A stretch of DNA of 64,000 nucleotides. Origin: Tetmemena sp. SeJ-2015. Its lineage: Eukaryota > Ciliophora > Spirotrichea > Sporadotrichida > Oxytrichidae. The notes beneath the pieces were generated by a model. It had not been told where the DNA came from and did no database searches. It saw nothing but the letters and a program-made list of their open reading frames with translations. Location: positions 328,629-392,628 of the forward strand of contig JAJKFJ010022319.1 of NCBI GenBank assembly GCA_027382625.1, written 5' to 3'. This document shows, piece by piece, positions 36,358-47,800 of the stretch (the stretch's first letter is position 1; each line of letters starts with the position of its first letter). The translations under genes were made by a program, and so were the position numbers.

Positions 36358-39300
36358 TCAATCTTGTATTGTTGCAAACATCTAACATAATATTATTTAA
36401 TATAGTAGAGAATCTAAAAGAAAATCGTCAATCATCAAAAAAAGAGATTAAAATAACCCTCAAGCCCTTATTAATTATTAATTTTCTTTAAATCTGATTA
36501 TTTATACTATTACTGTAATTTAGATTCTGTAATGGAGGTCTTACAGTTATATTTGATGATCGGTCCTTTGACATTTCCACCACCACGGCGGGCGTCCGTT
36601 CTATCGATCCATGCCAATTTCATTCCCATTTCAGATTCCCATGTTCAATTTGGTTTCGGGATAATTTATCATTTTCGGATGTCTTTTAGATGAATTTTAG
36701 GATATCGCATAGGACTTATTGGATTATTATCTAATTGCGTAATTTATTTAATTTTATGATTTCGTGGGATTCGAACCCAATTTCGATTATTCTAATTCCC
36801 GACCGTTGCCAGTAGGCCTCCCGGACTCCTCAAACCCCCTCCCTCTCCCTTTTATTTTATAGTCCTTACCCCCGATTTTCTTTTAGATTCTCTACTATAT
36901 TAATTGATCTACTTTAATTCCTTAATACTCTCACTAAGATAGTTTCTCTCTCTTTTTACAGTCTCTAGTTCTCTTTGCGCCTCCATCTTTTCAGCAGCCA
37001 GCTATTAAGATTTCTCCTTGACTCTATCTTTTTCTTTTTCAGCCGCTTGAATCTTCCTCTCACTTTGCTGCTTGGCAATCCTTAAATCAACCAGTTCAGC
37101 TTATTGAGCAACGCTCCTTCTCTCAAGCAATTAAAGTTTCTCCGACTGCTCTCTGCTTTAATAAGCTTCGTATTGGAGCTTAGATTATAGCTGAGAATTT
37201 AATAGAAAAGAGAATTAAATTAGTATTTAAATTAAAATGGCAAATTATCTAGGCAGTTGAAGTGTGTCCAATTTAAATAATTATTAGACCATTGGATTCA
37301 GCGTGGAATTCTAAGAACTTTATATTCTTGCAACTTTTGTGTGGGATCGCTCAGTCAAGAGTTATAAGCGACACAAGTTTAAGTTCTCTAAAGATTTGAG
37401 GATAAGTAGAATGCGCGCATCATATCTCGCTACTGAGAGGTGCAGAGGAGATGATGAAAGAAGAAACTCATATTAAAATTTGATAAGCTATCGAACAAAC
37501 TACAGATCAGGGGGTGAATCTCTAATTTTAACTGCCACGAAGTTGCAACTCTCCATTTATTATTTTAATCAATCATCGATTTTAATTAAAATCCTGACTA
37601 TATACCCACTGAGTTTCTTGCTTCTATTTAGCGAGTGCTCTGGTTTGAAGCTCGTGGAAGGTCAAGTAGTTGGTGTAGACAGGAATTAACTACTGAGCCA
37701 AATTGAAGAGATAGTGCATGTAGAAAAACAACTGAGAATAGCTATTTATTCAATGTTAAAGGCAAATGTTATGAATAGCTCTGTTGCATGTCTTTGAAGA
37801 GTTGAGCGAGTTAACCTCTATTTTCCACCAAATTTTAAATAACCTCCATCAGGAATTCGTGCACCTTCTCTGCTGACTTGAAGTTAAGATTGTGATGGGA
37901 AGCATGAGAAGGAGACTAATCACTGTATTCGTCTCTATGTCTATTCATTGTGTCTTAGTTCTCATCGTTTTCATCATCTTCTGCCTCGAAGTCGTGCTCA
38001 TCATCCCGTGAAGAGTTTTCAGAATAGTTTGTGCCAGTGTGAAGCTCTCTCTTTATCGTTTGCTTTGTGTCATCGAAGGTCCTCTTCAAGTGCTTAAATA
38101 TTCTACAAATCGGTCATGAATGAATGAACTTTATATTTACCCCTTAAGAGTCATTTGATCTGACTCCTAGTCCATGCTTTCATCGTCGTCAAAGAAATCC
38201 AAAGGCAAGTATTACGAGTAGAACGACATCATCTCATTTGCTTTGTCCAGTGAGTTTTAGATATTAGCTATCATAGTTGTATTAACTTGGGCTGTCTTAT
38301 AATCATCTAATAAGGCTACCTGATGGATAGACTCCTTGCAAGATTTGCAAAAGTTTGGCTCTTCTTGTAATTTAGGAATTACTCGAACGTTTTTAACTGT
38401 CTGACTGTGTTGCAACTGCTAGTCTTTTAATTTTAAAGCTCCTTCTGTTCTTATATGCTTTAAAACTGCCAGTAGCTGCACTCTCTAACTCGACTATAAG
38501 ATTTATTAACAATTTTAAAGAAGGATTACTTATACAAAATCTTTTGAAGTAGAACCTAAACGGAGAACTTAGACTGGGGACATGCAAGATAGAAGCTGTT
38601 ACTGGATGTTTTGTTGCAACAGTAAGGATTGTCCATTAGGTTTATTAAGGTTAAAGTTTTCTCTGAGTAGTTTAGTACAAAAAATATAGATCTATAAAAT
38701 TAAAAGTCCTTTCTACTTCTCTTAGCTTATCTTTGAGTCTTCTAATTTTTTCTTTGCTTTCAAATTTTTAATCCGCAAGATTATTCAGTTCTAAGCGCTT
38801 TTCTTCAAGCTGTTTTACTACGAGAGTTGCCTCATGTGAACTCATCTGCTACAGTTCATTCTAAATCCTTTTAAGCTTGAAGATCTTGAGTTGCTATCTC
38901 TCGATCAATTCTTGCTGCTTAGTTTGTTGAAGTCCAGATTTCAGCAACTCTTGCTTAGTCAAATCTAATTCCATCTTCAGACAGTCGATATCTCTCTCCA
39001 ATTTAAAGATTCAAGTATCAAATCGCTTTTAGCATTATCTATTTCTGGGTTTGCAGCTTGAGGCTTTCATTCTCTTACGTTAAGTACTTTATCATATTGA
39101 GCCCATTTTCGTATTCCCTCACTGCCATCTTAGCGATGTCGCCTTCTATGGATTTTAGTATGCTCTTGTTTCCATTTATAATCTGGTTCTTCACCTCTAG
39201 GTCTCGCTACAAAGTTTTAGTCTCCTTAAGTACCATCTAAGCTATAAAAATACAAAGTGAGAGTTTAAAAGCTTCGTGGATGATTGCGAACTGGGATAAA

Positions 39301-39858
39301 CTCTGTCGCTCAGTTTCACTCATTCGAAATATCTCACTCACATTAATCTTTATTGACATGCAAATAGAAATTATGTATCCTTAAACTGTCTCCAGAATTG
39401 TTGCCCCTCTCATACCTGAGATTTTAATTGCTCTTATCAAAGTCCTTGAACATTTCATCCACTCGATTAGCGCCCTCTCCTCCGAAGGAAACAGCTTCAC
39501 TCTTCCTGCGTTTTTCATAAGCTCCCATCTCTTTTTCCATCTGATCTTGATAATTTTTCTAGAATAGCTTCACTATTTAATTTTGCGTCATCATTTACAG
39601 CTTAGAGACTCCACTCTACAGTTCTGGCCTCAGGATTTTAAAGGAAGGCAGAGGCTCATTATTGAGCATTACAGGTATTCCTTCTTCTCTTATTGGCTCA
39701 AGGGTAGTTTTGCGCTGATGCCCTCCTTGAGATCCTTAAATCTTCCCTTAATTCTTTGGCTTAAAATATAATGCAATATGAATAGCTGAAATTAAAAATG
39801 GCTATTCTTCAATAACCTTTTTAGATTTCCTAGCGAAGGCTTGCTTGAATTTTTCCAT
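36358..39858 (-). CDS. coiled-coil hypothetical protein interrupted by MITE 2
   Basis: ATG at 39856-39858 (MEKFKQAFARKSKKVIEE). The protein has charged helices (ETKTLQRDLEVKNQIINGNK), a long coiled coil (ELIERQQLKIFKLKRIQNEL; SKEKIRRLKDKLREVER), a segment with two Cys pairs (EPNFCKSCKESIHQ), an acidic part (FEAEDDENDENQD) and a final Lys/Glu/Gln-rich coil (QSERKIQAAEKEKDRVKEKS). Introns include one at about 38104-38145. Near its 3' end the frame runs into MITE 2. If the element is removed leaving one TTAA, the frame continues for about 15 codons to TGA 36358-36360. A cytoskeletal or ciliary role is possible but unproven. It might be more than one gene. Confidence 0.6.
36401..36899. mobile_element. 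MITE-like element 2 with TTAA flanks, 499 bp
   Basis: Perfect 27-bp terminal inverted repeats starting TATAGTAGAGAATCTAAAAG (left 36401, mirrored ending at 36899), each end abutting TTAA (36397-36400 and 36900-36903). TTAA duplication is the hallmark of piggyBac-type insertion. The interior is less AT-rich than its surroundings and has no long transposase frame. On the minus strand it carries GGGTTCGAATCCC (about 36765-36777), identical in form to a tRNA T-arm / B box. It sits inside the 3' part of a coiled-coil gene, so it must be removed for the proposed full-length reading. Confidence 0.82.
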
Positions 39859-40017
39859 TTATAATACTTTATTTTATTCAAACTTCTTCTATGCCTTGAT
39901 CCATGGCTTGTGGAATATATCCTCTTTTGTTTCTTCAGATTGTGTGAAGCATGTAGTGAAATTAAAAAACTAGGATTGATTATTAAAATTATTTGTTATT
40001 ATAACCTCAGGAATAAA

Positions 40018-40735
40018 ATGTTCAATATTTACCAAGTGGATAGTAGTAACCAACGTATATCTTCACTCGAAAAAGCAGCCGCAGTAACAGGAGGCTTTAA
40101 TCTCACATAGGTTCTCGCAAACTCAGAGTCTGAGCAAGAACAAAGAATTCTAAATCGCAAACTCAGTAAATTTCAAAAGTCCATACTAAATATAACTTTA
40201 GAGAAAAGGGATGCCATGTCTTAGAGATATCGAGATAGAGTTGCCGAGTTTATAAAAGAGGTAACTATAATATTCATTATAGCTTTTCATAACTTATTAT
40301 TAATAGATGCAGAAACAGCCTGTTGAAGTGAAGGATTATTATTAGCGATAACCAACTCCCAATACTAATTCCAAGCCAGCCCTTAAGTTTTCAACAAACT
40401 CTTCCCAGTTCGAAAGACTAAATGTATCTTACTTTATTTTGGAGATCTATTTTTAGGATACAATCAAGAAAAGCTCTTACTTAGAATGTGAACCCTCTGA
40501 CGTGAATAAGAAAGCCTTTCTTCTCAGAGAGCGAAGGCCAGAGAAAGAACTAGGACCTCAATTTATAAAGTTCAAGCCTAACAACACTCTAGAAAGAGTT
40601 TATGATTCGCTTGCTGTAAATCAGGCATCTGCTTTTGTGAACGACTACACCTACCTCAAGAGGGTAAAGCCAGCTCAAGCTGAACAACAAAATCAGTAAC
40701 TAAGGTTCCATCATGAGTAACTATAAATTAAGTGA
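40018..40735 (+). CDS. hypothetical protein
   Basis: ATG 40018 (MFNIYQVDSSNQRISSLEKA). Two GT-AG introns are clear: about 40261-40306 (GTAACTATA...TTAATAG) and about 40425-40457 (GTATCTTAC...TTTTTAG). The spliced product has a short helical N-terminal part (QEQRILNRKLSKFQKSILNI), a basic middle, and a C-terminal region with NTLERVYDSLAVNQASAFVN and DYTYLKRVKPAQAEQQNQ. If TAA is Gln the frame runs to TGA 40733-40735 and overlaps the next gene's ATG by 23 bp in another frame. No family recognised. Confidence 0.6.
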
Positions 40736-41792
40736 CAAATATTTCGGCTCTCAGCAGGGCTCCCCTGCAAATAGAAGTAGCATGGATTTCAACTCTCAGA
40801 AAAGAGTATATCAAGACATAAGTAAAGGAAAGGTTTCACCTAAAGCCTTGCTCTTGCCAGAGTTGCATTAGAAAACCCACTTTAAGGGAGCAACAAGTCT
40901 TTTGATGCAACATTAAGGCTCACTGCAGATGAATGAAGATGAAATGAATAAGGAATTTGTGAATAACATTATGGCAGCAGCAGTTGATGACTATTCTTCG
41001 ACTCTTCATAGCAAAGCTAATCTCAATCAGAGTCTATCTTCAATCAAGCCTTCAACTATATCTCGTAAATATCCTCATTTCTTTTAAATATGTCTTTGAT
41101 CTATGAAATATGGAAAGCTGAATAAGAGCATGGCAAATCCTTTGATGCTTCTTAGTACACCGAGCTAATATAAACATTGAGAAATCTCAATAAAATTTTG
41201 ACTTCACTCCTCACAGTTCAGGTTTTGGAAAGCCTAAGGCGTTTCAGATTTAAGAAAAGTAAGTAAAAGGTGTACGAAATAGCACAAGTGGAGACTTGAG
41301 CTTTCAGGATGGACATAATTTTGAGTAAAGTTCTACAATTCTAAATAAGCAGAATGATTCTACTACCTTTATTTATTTAAATGTAAGTAGTTTAGTTGAG
41401 TTTATAAAGAGTATCCTGAGAGATTGCAATGTAATTAGGCTAAAGAATGGGAATGTGAGTCATCGGCCTGTGAACTTAAGAAATTCTACAGATTAGATGA
41501 ATAGTGGAGGTTTTAAGTTTGTTGAAGGAGGGCTTTCTAAGGCTTCAGGTAACTTTATTAAATTGGATGGAGGTAGAATGGGTGGTGGACTAGATTAATC
41601 TCAAACCCACCGAAACAATAAATAAAAAAATTTAACTCTTCAACTATTTATATTGTTTTTAACAACCAGAATATCAACTTAAAAACTGGCTTGAGAGCAC
41701 AATCAAAGCCTTCTAAATTTAAAAACCCTCAAAATTAGAATAATCATCTCAAAATAGATGATTATGAAGAAGATTACGAAAATTAGTTATGA
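40713..41792 (+). CDS. Ser/Asn/Gln-rich hypothetical protein
   Basis: ATG 40713 (MSNYKLSDKYFGSQQGSPAN) lies within the last codons of the preceding gene, in a different frame. An intron follows TISx at about 41068-41120, after which the frame giving NFDFTPHSSGFGKPKAFQIQ is best. A further interruption near 41380-41440 leads to HRPVNLRNSTDQMNSGGFKF, then a Gly-rich patch (LDGGRMGGGLDQS) and an acidic end DDYEEDYENQL before TGA 41790-41792. Mostly low complexity; no domain. It could be the continuation of the preceding gene if an indel or IES joins them. Confidence 0.5.
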
Positions 41793-41885
41793 GAATAAAG
41801 TCATTTCATCAATCAATTTTATTCTTTCGTTTAAAATTATCTCTATAATAAATTGAAAGTTTTATGCACTAAATAAAATTAATAA

Positions 41886-44800
41886 ATGAAGTAAAATACC
41901 ATAACCGTAGGAGCAGGTCTCTCCTAGAAAGATATAATAAAGCAGTGCGTGATAGCTCCTAAACTTACTAAAGACCTCTTCTTAATCCATAACATTGCAG
42001 ATGAAAATCTATAAATTATAAGTATTTACAGATAATATGATTATAATAAATTAATGCTGCGCATGCAGCAGACCAATAAAAAACTATTATCAAGGAAAGA
42101 TAGAGCAATTCTGAGATCCTCAAGACTTTTTATAAAGTCTGGAGCGGTCTCTCAAAATATAAATTTATGGAGCTATCTTAATTTGTGTAAAATATTTGAG
42201 AAGCTAATGCGAGAAAGGCAGATGTGTAGACTTTCCTTTAATCGGGAGATTCATAAAGAAGATAACAGACCAGAGTAACCAAGCAACAACTTACCAGTTC
42301 ATCCCACATTTGGACTTCATAGAGTCTGGAAGATTTAAATTTCAAGAAAATGATTCCAATATATCTCCACTCAATAAATAAGTCTAGGTAAGTAAAAAAT
42401 GAGGTTTCATCTATTTGTGGTATCAATAATTAAAAGCATATTCATGAGTTTTAAATCTTCTTTTTTTAGTCATTTTTAACTTCAGTATGCGTGTCAGCAA
42501 GTTCAATAGCACAAGTATGCGGCATCGAAAGAGATCATGTGATGATAATTTTAAAGGAGATATTCTCTCGTTTTGTAAGTTATATACTCTGGTTATTAAT
42601 TTCGATAGATTGAAGTTTCCAGATATTAAAGATAGTTTCTTTTTTATTATATTTTTGATAAGCAAGAGAGATAAAGTTAGATCTTAAGATAGGAATCCTG
42701 CATTCTTATCCTAATGGAGATTTGCAGTTTGAAAACTACAACGAGCAGTCAGACTCATCAATGCATATTTTATACTTAATCTAAAATTTTACTTTTGATG
42801 CTAGATCGTTTTGAGCCTAGGACAATAGATAGTGGAGGAAATAACTACTACACGCAGGACTATTCGTACTATGACAATAAATCTTAGATCCTGACGTTAG
42901 CTTCGAAATCAAACGCAGGAAAAGCTATAAACTACTCCGTCCGCACTCCTCAAACCTATGGTGAGAAGTCAGTCTACAGTAAAGCAACATCAGTGGGCAG
43001 AGGCATGGTCTAAAAGAATCAGGGACCAAATAGTACGAGACTAAATCAAACTTAGCACAACTGGGGTCCCAAGAGAGGGTGGTTTACTTTTTTTAAATTG
43101 CTTTTATAGTATAGAGGTGGTTCAATAACAGAGGCGTTATGAGGGATGATGGGAAGACGGAGATTTACAGCAAGTATTCTAAAGGAAGGGAAATGGTTAA
43201 CCGAAGTGACTATGATATGGTGGCAGAGAAACTATCTCAAAATGAATACATTAGCAATGAGACTTTCGAAGCATTCATGGCTAAGAAACTTCAAACAAGA
43301 CCTGGAAAGAGAATTAACTTCCCTTAAAGCAGCCACGCTGACAATTAGAAGGAGCTACTTGAGTAATACCTATCCACTATTAGAGACAAAGAGAGACTGA
43401 GACTTGAGGAAAAGAGAAAGAAAATTCAAGATGAACAGTAAGCACTCCAAGTGGTCCAGTAAAATATATCTCAAAATCAGAACTGAGAATGTTAATTTTT
43501 AGAGTTTTAATAGCTGAAGGAAGATGCTCATAAGCACTTGAAAACAGTTTAACTTAAAAAGACAATGTTTAGGGAAGGTATTGAAGAAGGTAAAAACTAA
43601 AAGGAAACCGTGAAAGCTCATGAGAAAGAAGAGAAGATGAAGGAAAATCCGCATTAAAATTTAAATTTCTATATCAACTCTTATTTCTTTGTCATTAATT
43701 CTTCCCTTTCACTCATGGTGACCACATTGAAAAGCAAAGAGAACACATGAGGCAAGAGCTGAAGGATGAATTGCAAAAGATGAAGAGAGCTATGTCGTCA
43801 GCTGTCAAAACTAAGAGAACTAAGTTTGGAGAGGGCAATCATAAAATTTCAAAGAATAGAGGAGATATTAAATTCCTGATTAAAACTTTCATTAAGTTAA
43901 AGTTATTTATGGAAAGCGCTCAAAGAAAAAGAGACATAAGATCCCTAATTCTCTTATTAAGATATTGAACACTGGAGCCATCTCAAGAAAGTAGAACCTT
44001 CTCCACATACAAAGAGATCTCAAGAGCAACAGGTCTCAAGGAATTCAAAATATAAAGAATATGTATGGAGGCTAAAAAATAGAGAGATCAATAACACATA
44101 ATAACGATAAAGTAATCGAAATTGACGTTCGATCACTTATGCTATTTGCTAAGTGATTAGACTCTCTAAACCTAAAAACATCTCTCCCTTTATTAAAGAT
44201 GCCAAATTTTCCATCGCTAATATCCTGAAACAAAGATCTCTAAGTCTATGCTCTATAGAATATACAAAAGCCATGGTATAACTTTTAAAGCTACTAGAAG
44301 CAGATTCTTAATCACTGACAGAAAATAAGCTTAAATACTCTAGATATAAAATGAAGTCTATAGAAATCTCATTAGACTACTTGAGTCTGGCTATAAAATA
44401 TGTTATCTGGATGAGACTATATTCAAAGCATATCATGCAAGGTTATAGTCATGGGCTAAAAGATATAATAATCAAGTATATCACAAAGAGAGCATTTCTA
44501 TTCAGACTATGGCAGCTCTAGTTGTTATAAGTGCAAACACAGGTCTCGAGCTATTCACCTTGCGAGCACTCTCCTACACTGCAAAAGACATATTGGAAGG
44601 AATTCAGACTCTCAGAGAAAATAATAAAGACATCCAGTTAGCTATCTTTCTAGACAACTTAAGAGCGCATCACTCAAAAATAATAACTCAATACTGCGAG
44701 AATGAAGATATCATCCTACTCTTCAATGCTCCCTACTGCTCTTATTTCAATCCCATTGAGGAAATATTTAGTAGAGTGAAGCACTCATACAAGAAGTGCT

Positions 44801-47800
44801 TAGCAGAGTTAGATTTTAGAATAACCAACAAGACTCACAAAGAAATAATTGAGCGCTCTATTAAGAGGATTGATATGATCGATTGTTAGAAAACCATTAC
44901 AAGAGCACTAACTCAAATGAAAGGACTGATTAATTAAAGTGAATGATTTCATTAAACCTAATACTTAAGTTAAATTTAATAGGTTATGTATCAGTTAAGT
45001 TATCTTTTAGCGGGTGGGGATCTAAGTATATGCATGCTTTCATTCTCAGTCTGCCTCAGTAGGGTTTTTCCATAAATTCCTTCTGATATATATTCCTAGT
45101 ATGGCAAGAGATCTCAAAATGCTTTCTCTTTTTTTATTGTCTCTTCCCCTTGTTTTAACCTTTGGGGCTTGACAATGTCTTCCCTTCTTTTCTAAAAATA
45201 ATGATGAATTTTTTGGGAAATTTTATTGGGAAAAAAAAGGCATGGTTCTAGGTTTGAGCATGTAGGGAAAATCTCGATTTTTTCCCATTTTTTTTTCCCT
45301 CAATTTAAACCAGATTTCTGAGTTGGGATTCCCTAAAATATCTTTAAATTTTTTGGGGGAGTATAGGGGTAAAGAAACCTCTTGGAAAGTTTCCCCAAAA
45401 TTTTAAATAATAGTTAAAGTTTTTAAGAATTTCCCTTTCCCCCTTTAACTTGCTAAAAATGGTGAGGCGAGGCTCGGGAAAAGTTGGGAAACTTTTATTT
45501 TTTAAAGATCTCCCCCCCTAACCCAAAGCTTTTACCCAAAAAGGGAACTCTTTCAAAAATTTAAGCTGTTTTCTTAAAAGAGGGAAAGGGGAAACCCCTT
45601 AAAAGATTTTAAAAAATGTATATTCCCTGATATTTTAGGTAAGAATAAAAAATCAGATTTTGGGAGCAAAACTTGTGCTCAAGCTGTGGGCATTATTAGA
45701 TGTGTTTAGTTTATGCTATGTGTCCCAAAGCTTGAGTTTCATTAAAAAGTTGTTAAGCCCTTTAAATTGAATTAACTAAATTATTATTTAATACCCCACT
45801 CGCTGTGAATGCTTTTTAAAAAGCCCCTCAGATTGTTCTTTTAAAAAGTGGGTTGTATAAAAAATTTTTAAATTAAATTGGGGAAGTTATTGAAGACAAA
45901 AACTTTGTTTGATGAAATCAAAGGGATTTTGAAGATTCCTTTACACTTTTTTAATGAGAAAAAATTAGGGAATAGGCTTTAGTTATTGTTTCTAGTTACT
46001 TATCTTAAATTTGGGAAAAATTGTATCCGTTTAATTTTTACGCTTCGTTTATACGTTTCTATACCCCTGGGCTATTACGCTCCTTACGCTCATATACGCT
46101 CATATACGTCCTATACGCTCGTTTATACGTCTCTATCGCTTGACATATAATCATAACCTCTGTTTAAATCAATAAAGTTAAGACTTAATAAAGCATCTAC
46201 TCACTACTTATGTAATAAGAATCATTTAATTGCTTCATACTACTAATACCAAAGCAAATGGAAGAACTCTTAAACTCTGACTTTTTTCATTTCAAAGTCT
46301 CCTAGATTTATTTAAAAATTTTTGATTTCCCCTATCCCAAATTTTTGATTGAAAACGAGCTAAGAAAAAAGGGGGGCGGGTTTTGAGGATTTGGGTTTTT
46401 CTTTTTGGGGGGAGGGAGATGTAAAAGGAGAGGAAATTTCATCTCTTTGCCCAAAAGGGTTTTTTAAAAGTGTTCTTATGCGAAAAATTTTTAGAACTGT
46501 CGAAAAAGGACATATAAGGATTCAAAAAGGAAATGAAAATTCCCTTAATTAAAAAGGGGGGTTTAAAAAAGGTATTTTTAAAACAAAGGCCCTATTAAAG
46601 GAATCAATCGCTTAAACATTTGGGGTTTTCCCCAAATTTTTAAAGGAACAGGTTTAAAAAAAGAAGTCTTACATTAATTTTTCTTCCCCCAAGCAGACTT
46701 TTTGCTAAAAGGAAAATGGGGGCCCCTTTTAAAAATTTTAACCTTAAATTTTGGTTCACCCCCTTTCGCAAAGGGGGAAAATAAAAACCAGGGGTTAAAA
46801 TTTTCTAGGAATTTATTTAATAATAAAGAAGGATAAAAAAATTCCAAAACATTTGCTTTGAAGCAGAAAAATTTTGACTATTTTTAAAACCTTTATTACC
46901 GCCCGAGATTAGCCCCTCATTTAAAATCTTTAAAAAAGGAAAGCTATTATACTAAAACCCAAAGAACTTAGCTTAGGGGAAAATTTTATAGAGTTCACAA
47001 AAGATTAATTGAAAATAAAGCAGTCTTTCCCCTTTGGCTTTGGAAAAGCTTTTTAAAGTTGAGACCTATTTACAAAGCAAAAGGTTTAACGCAATTTTAA
47101 AAATAGATCATACCTACATGGATGAAGAAGGCATTTAAAAGTCTATGAAAAAACCCATTTTTAAATTTCTCTCAATTTCTTTAAAAGGGGTAGCCTTATC
47201 AACCCAATTTTTTGTTAGTGATTTGATATTTAAAATTTCCAAAATTCACTAAAAAGGAGTTGTCCCTCGCCATTCACCCCCTTTCAGTTTCAAAATAAAT
47301 TTAAAGAAGGTGGAAAATAAGTTAATTTTATGATTCATATATTATCTTGCCTTGGATTAAAAATAGGCAATCCCGCTTTTTAAAACCGTTTTGGATCTCA
47401 AAAAAAATCCAAAAATTATAAAAAGTGGGAAAACGCCAAGATTTTTTATTTATCTTCCTCATAGTTTGCCCCCACTTTCTTTAAAAAATTCCCCAAACAA
47501 TATAAGTTGGGGTCGATAGAATAAAAAAAGAAAAATGTTTTTTCAATAATATGGGGGTTCTTAAAAAATTAATAACCAAAAATTGAAAAATTAAAACCTT
47601 TTTAATGCTTTTTCAAAAATATTTAAAAAACTTTAAAAAAAAATTTCGAAAATTTTTTTTCTAAAGAAATTTTTTGAAGGAATTTAAAAAATTAGGATTT
47701 TACTATTTAAAATTTTTTAAAAATAAAAAAACAAAAATTTTTATTAATTACGCTTGGAAAAAATAAAAATTAATCTCTGGGAAAAAAATTTTCCCGATTA

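Noticed and set aside
36735..36850. Possible tRNA gene on the minus strand (GGGTTCGAATCCC T-arm-like sequence).
   Set aside because: The T-loop/B box is perfect, but the candidate A box (TGGCAACGGTCGG) is only about 21 bp upstream, the acceptor strands do not pair and no anticodon arm is evident. Treated as a tRNA-like fragment inside MITE 2.
37240..37800. Open plus-strand frame with a hydrophobic segment (SSILIKILTIYPLSFLLLF).
   Set aside because: It needs reading through a TGA near 37258, and the minus strand over the same bases has a better coiled-coil coding sequence that links in frame to its flanks.
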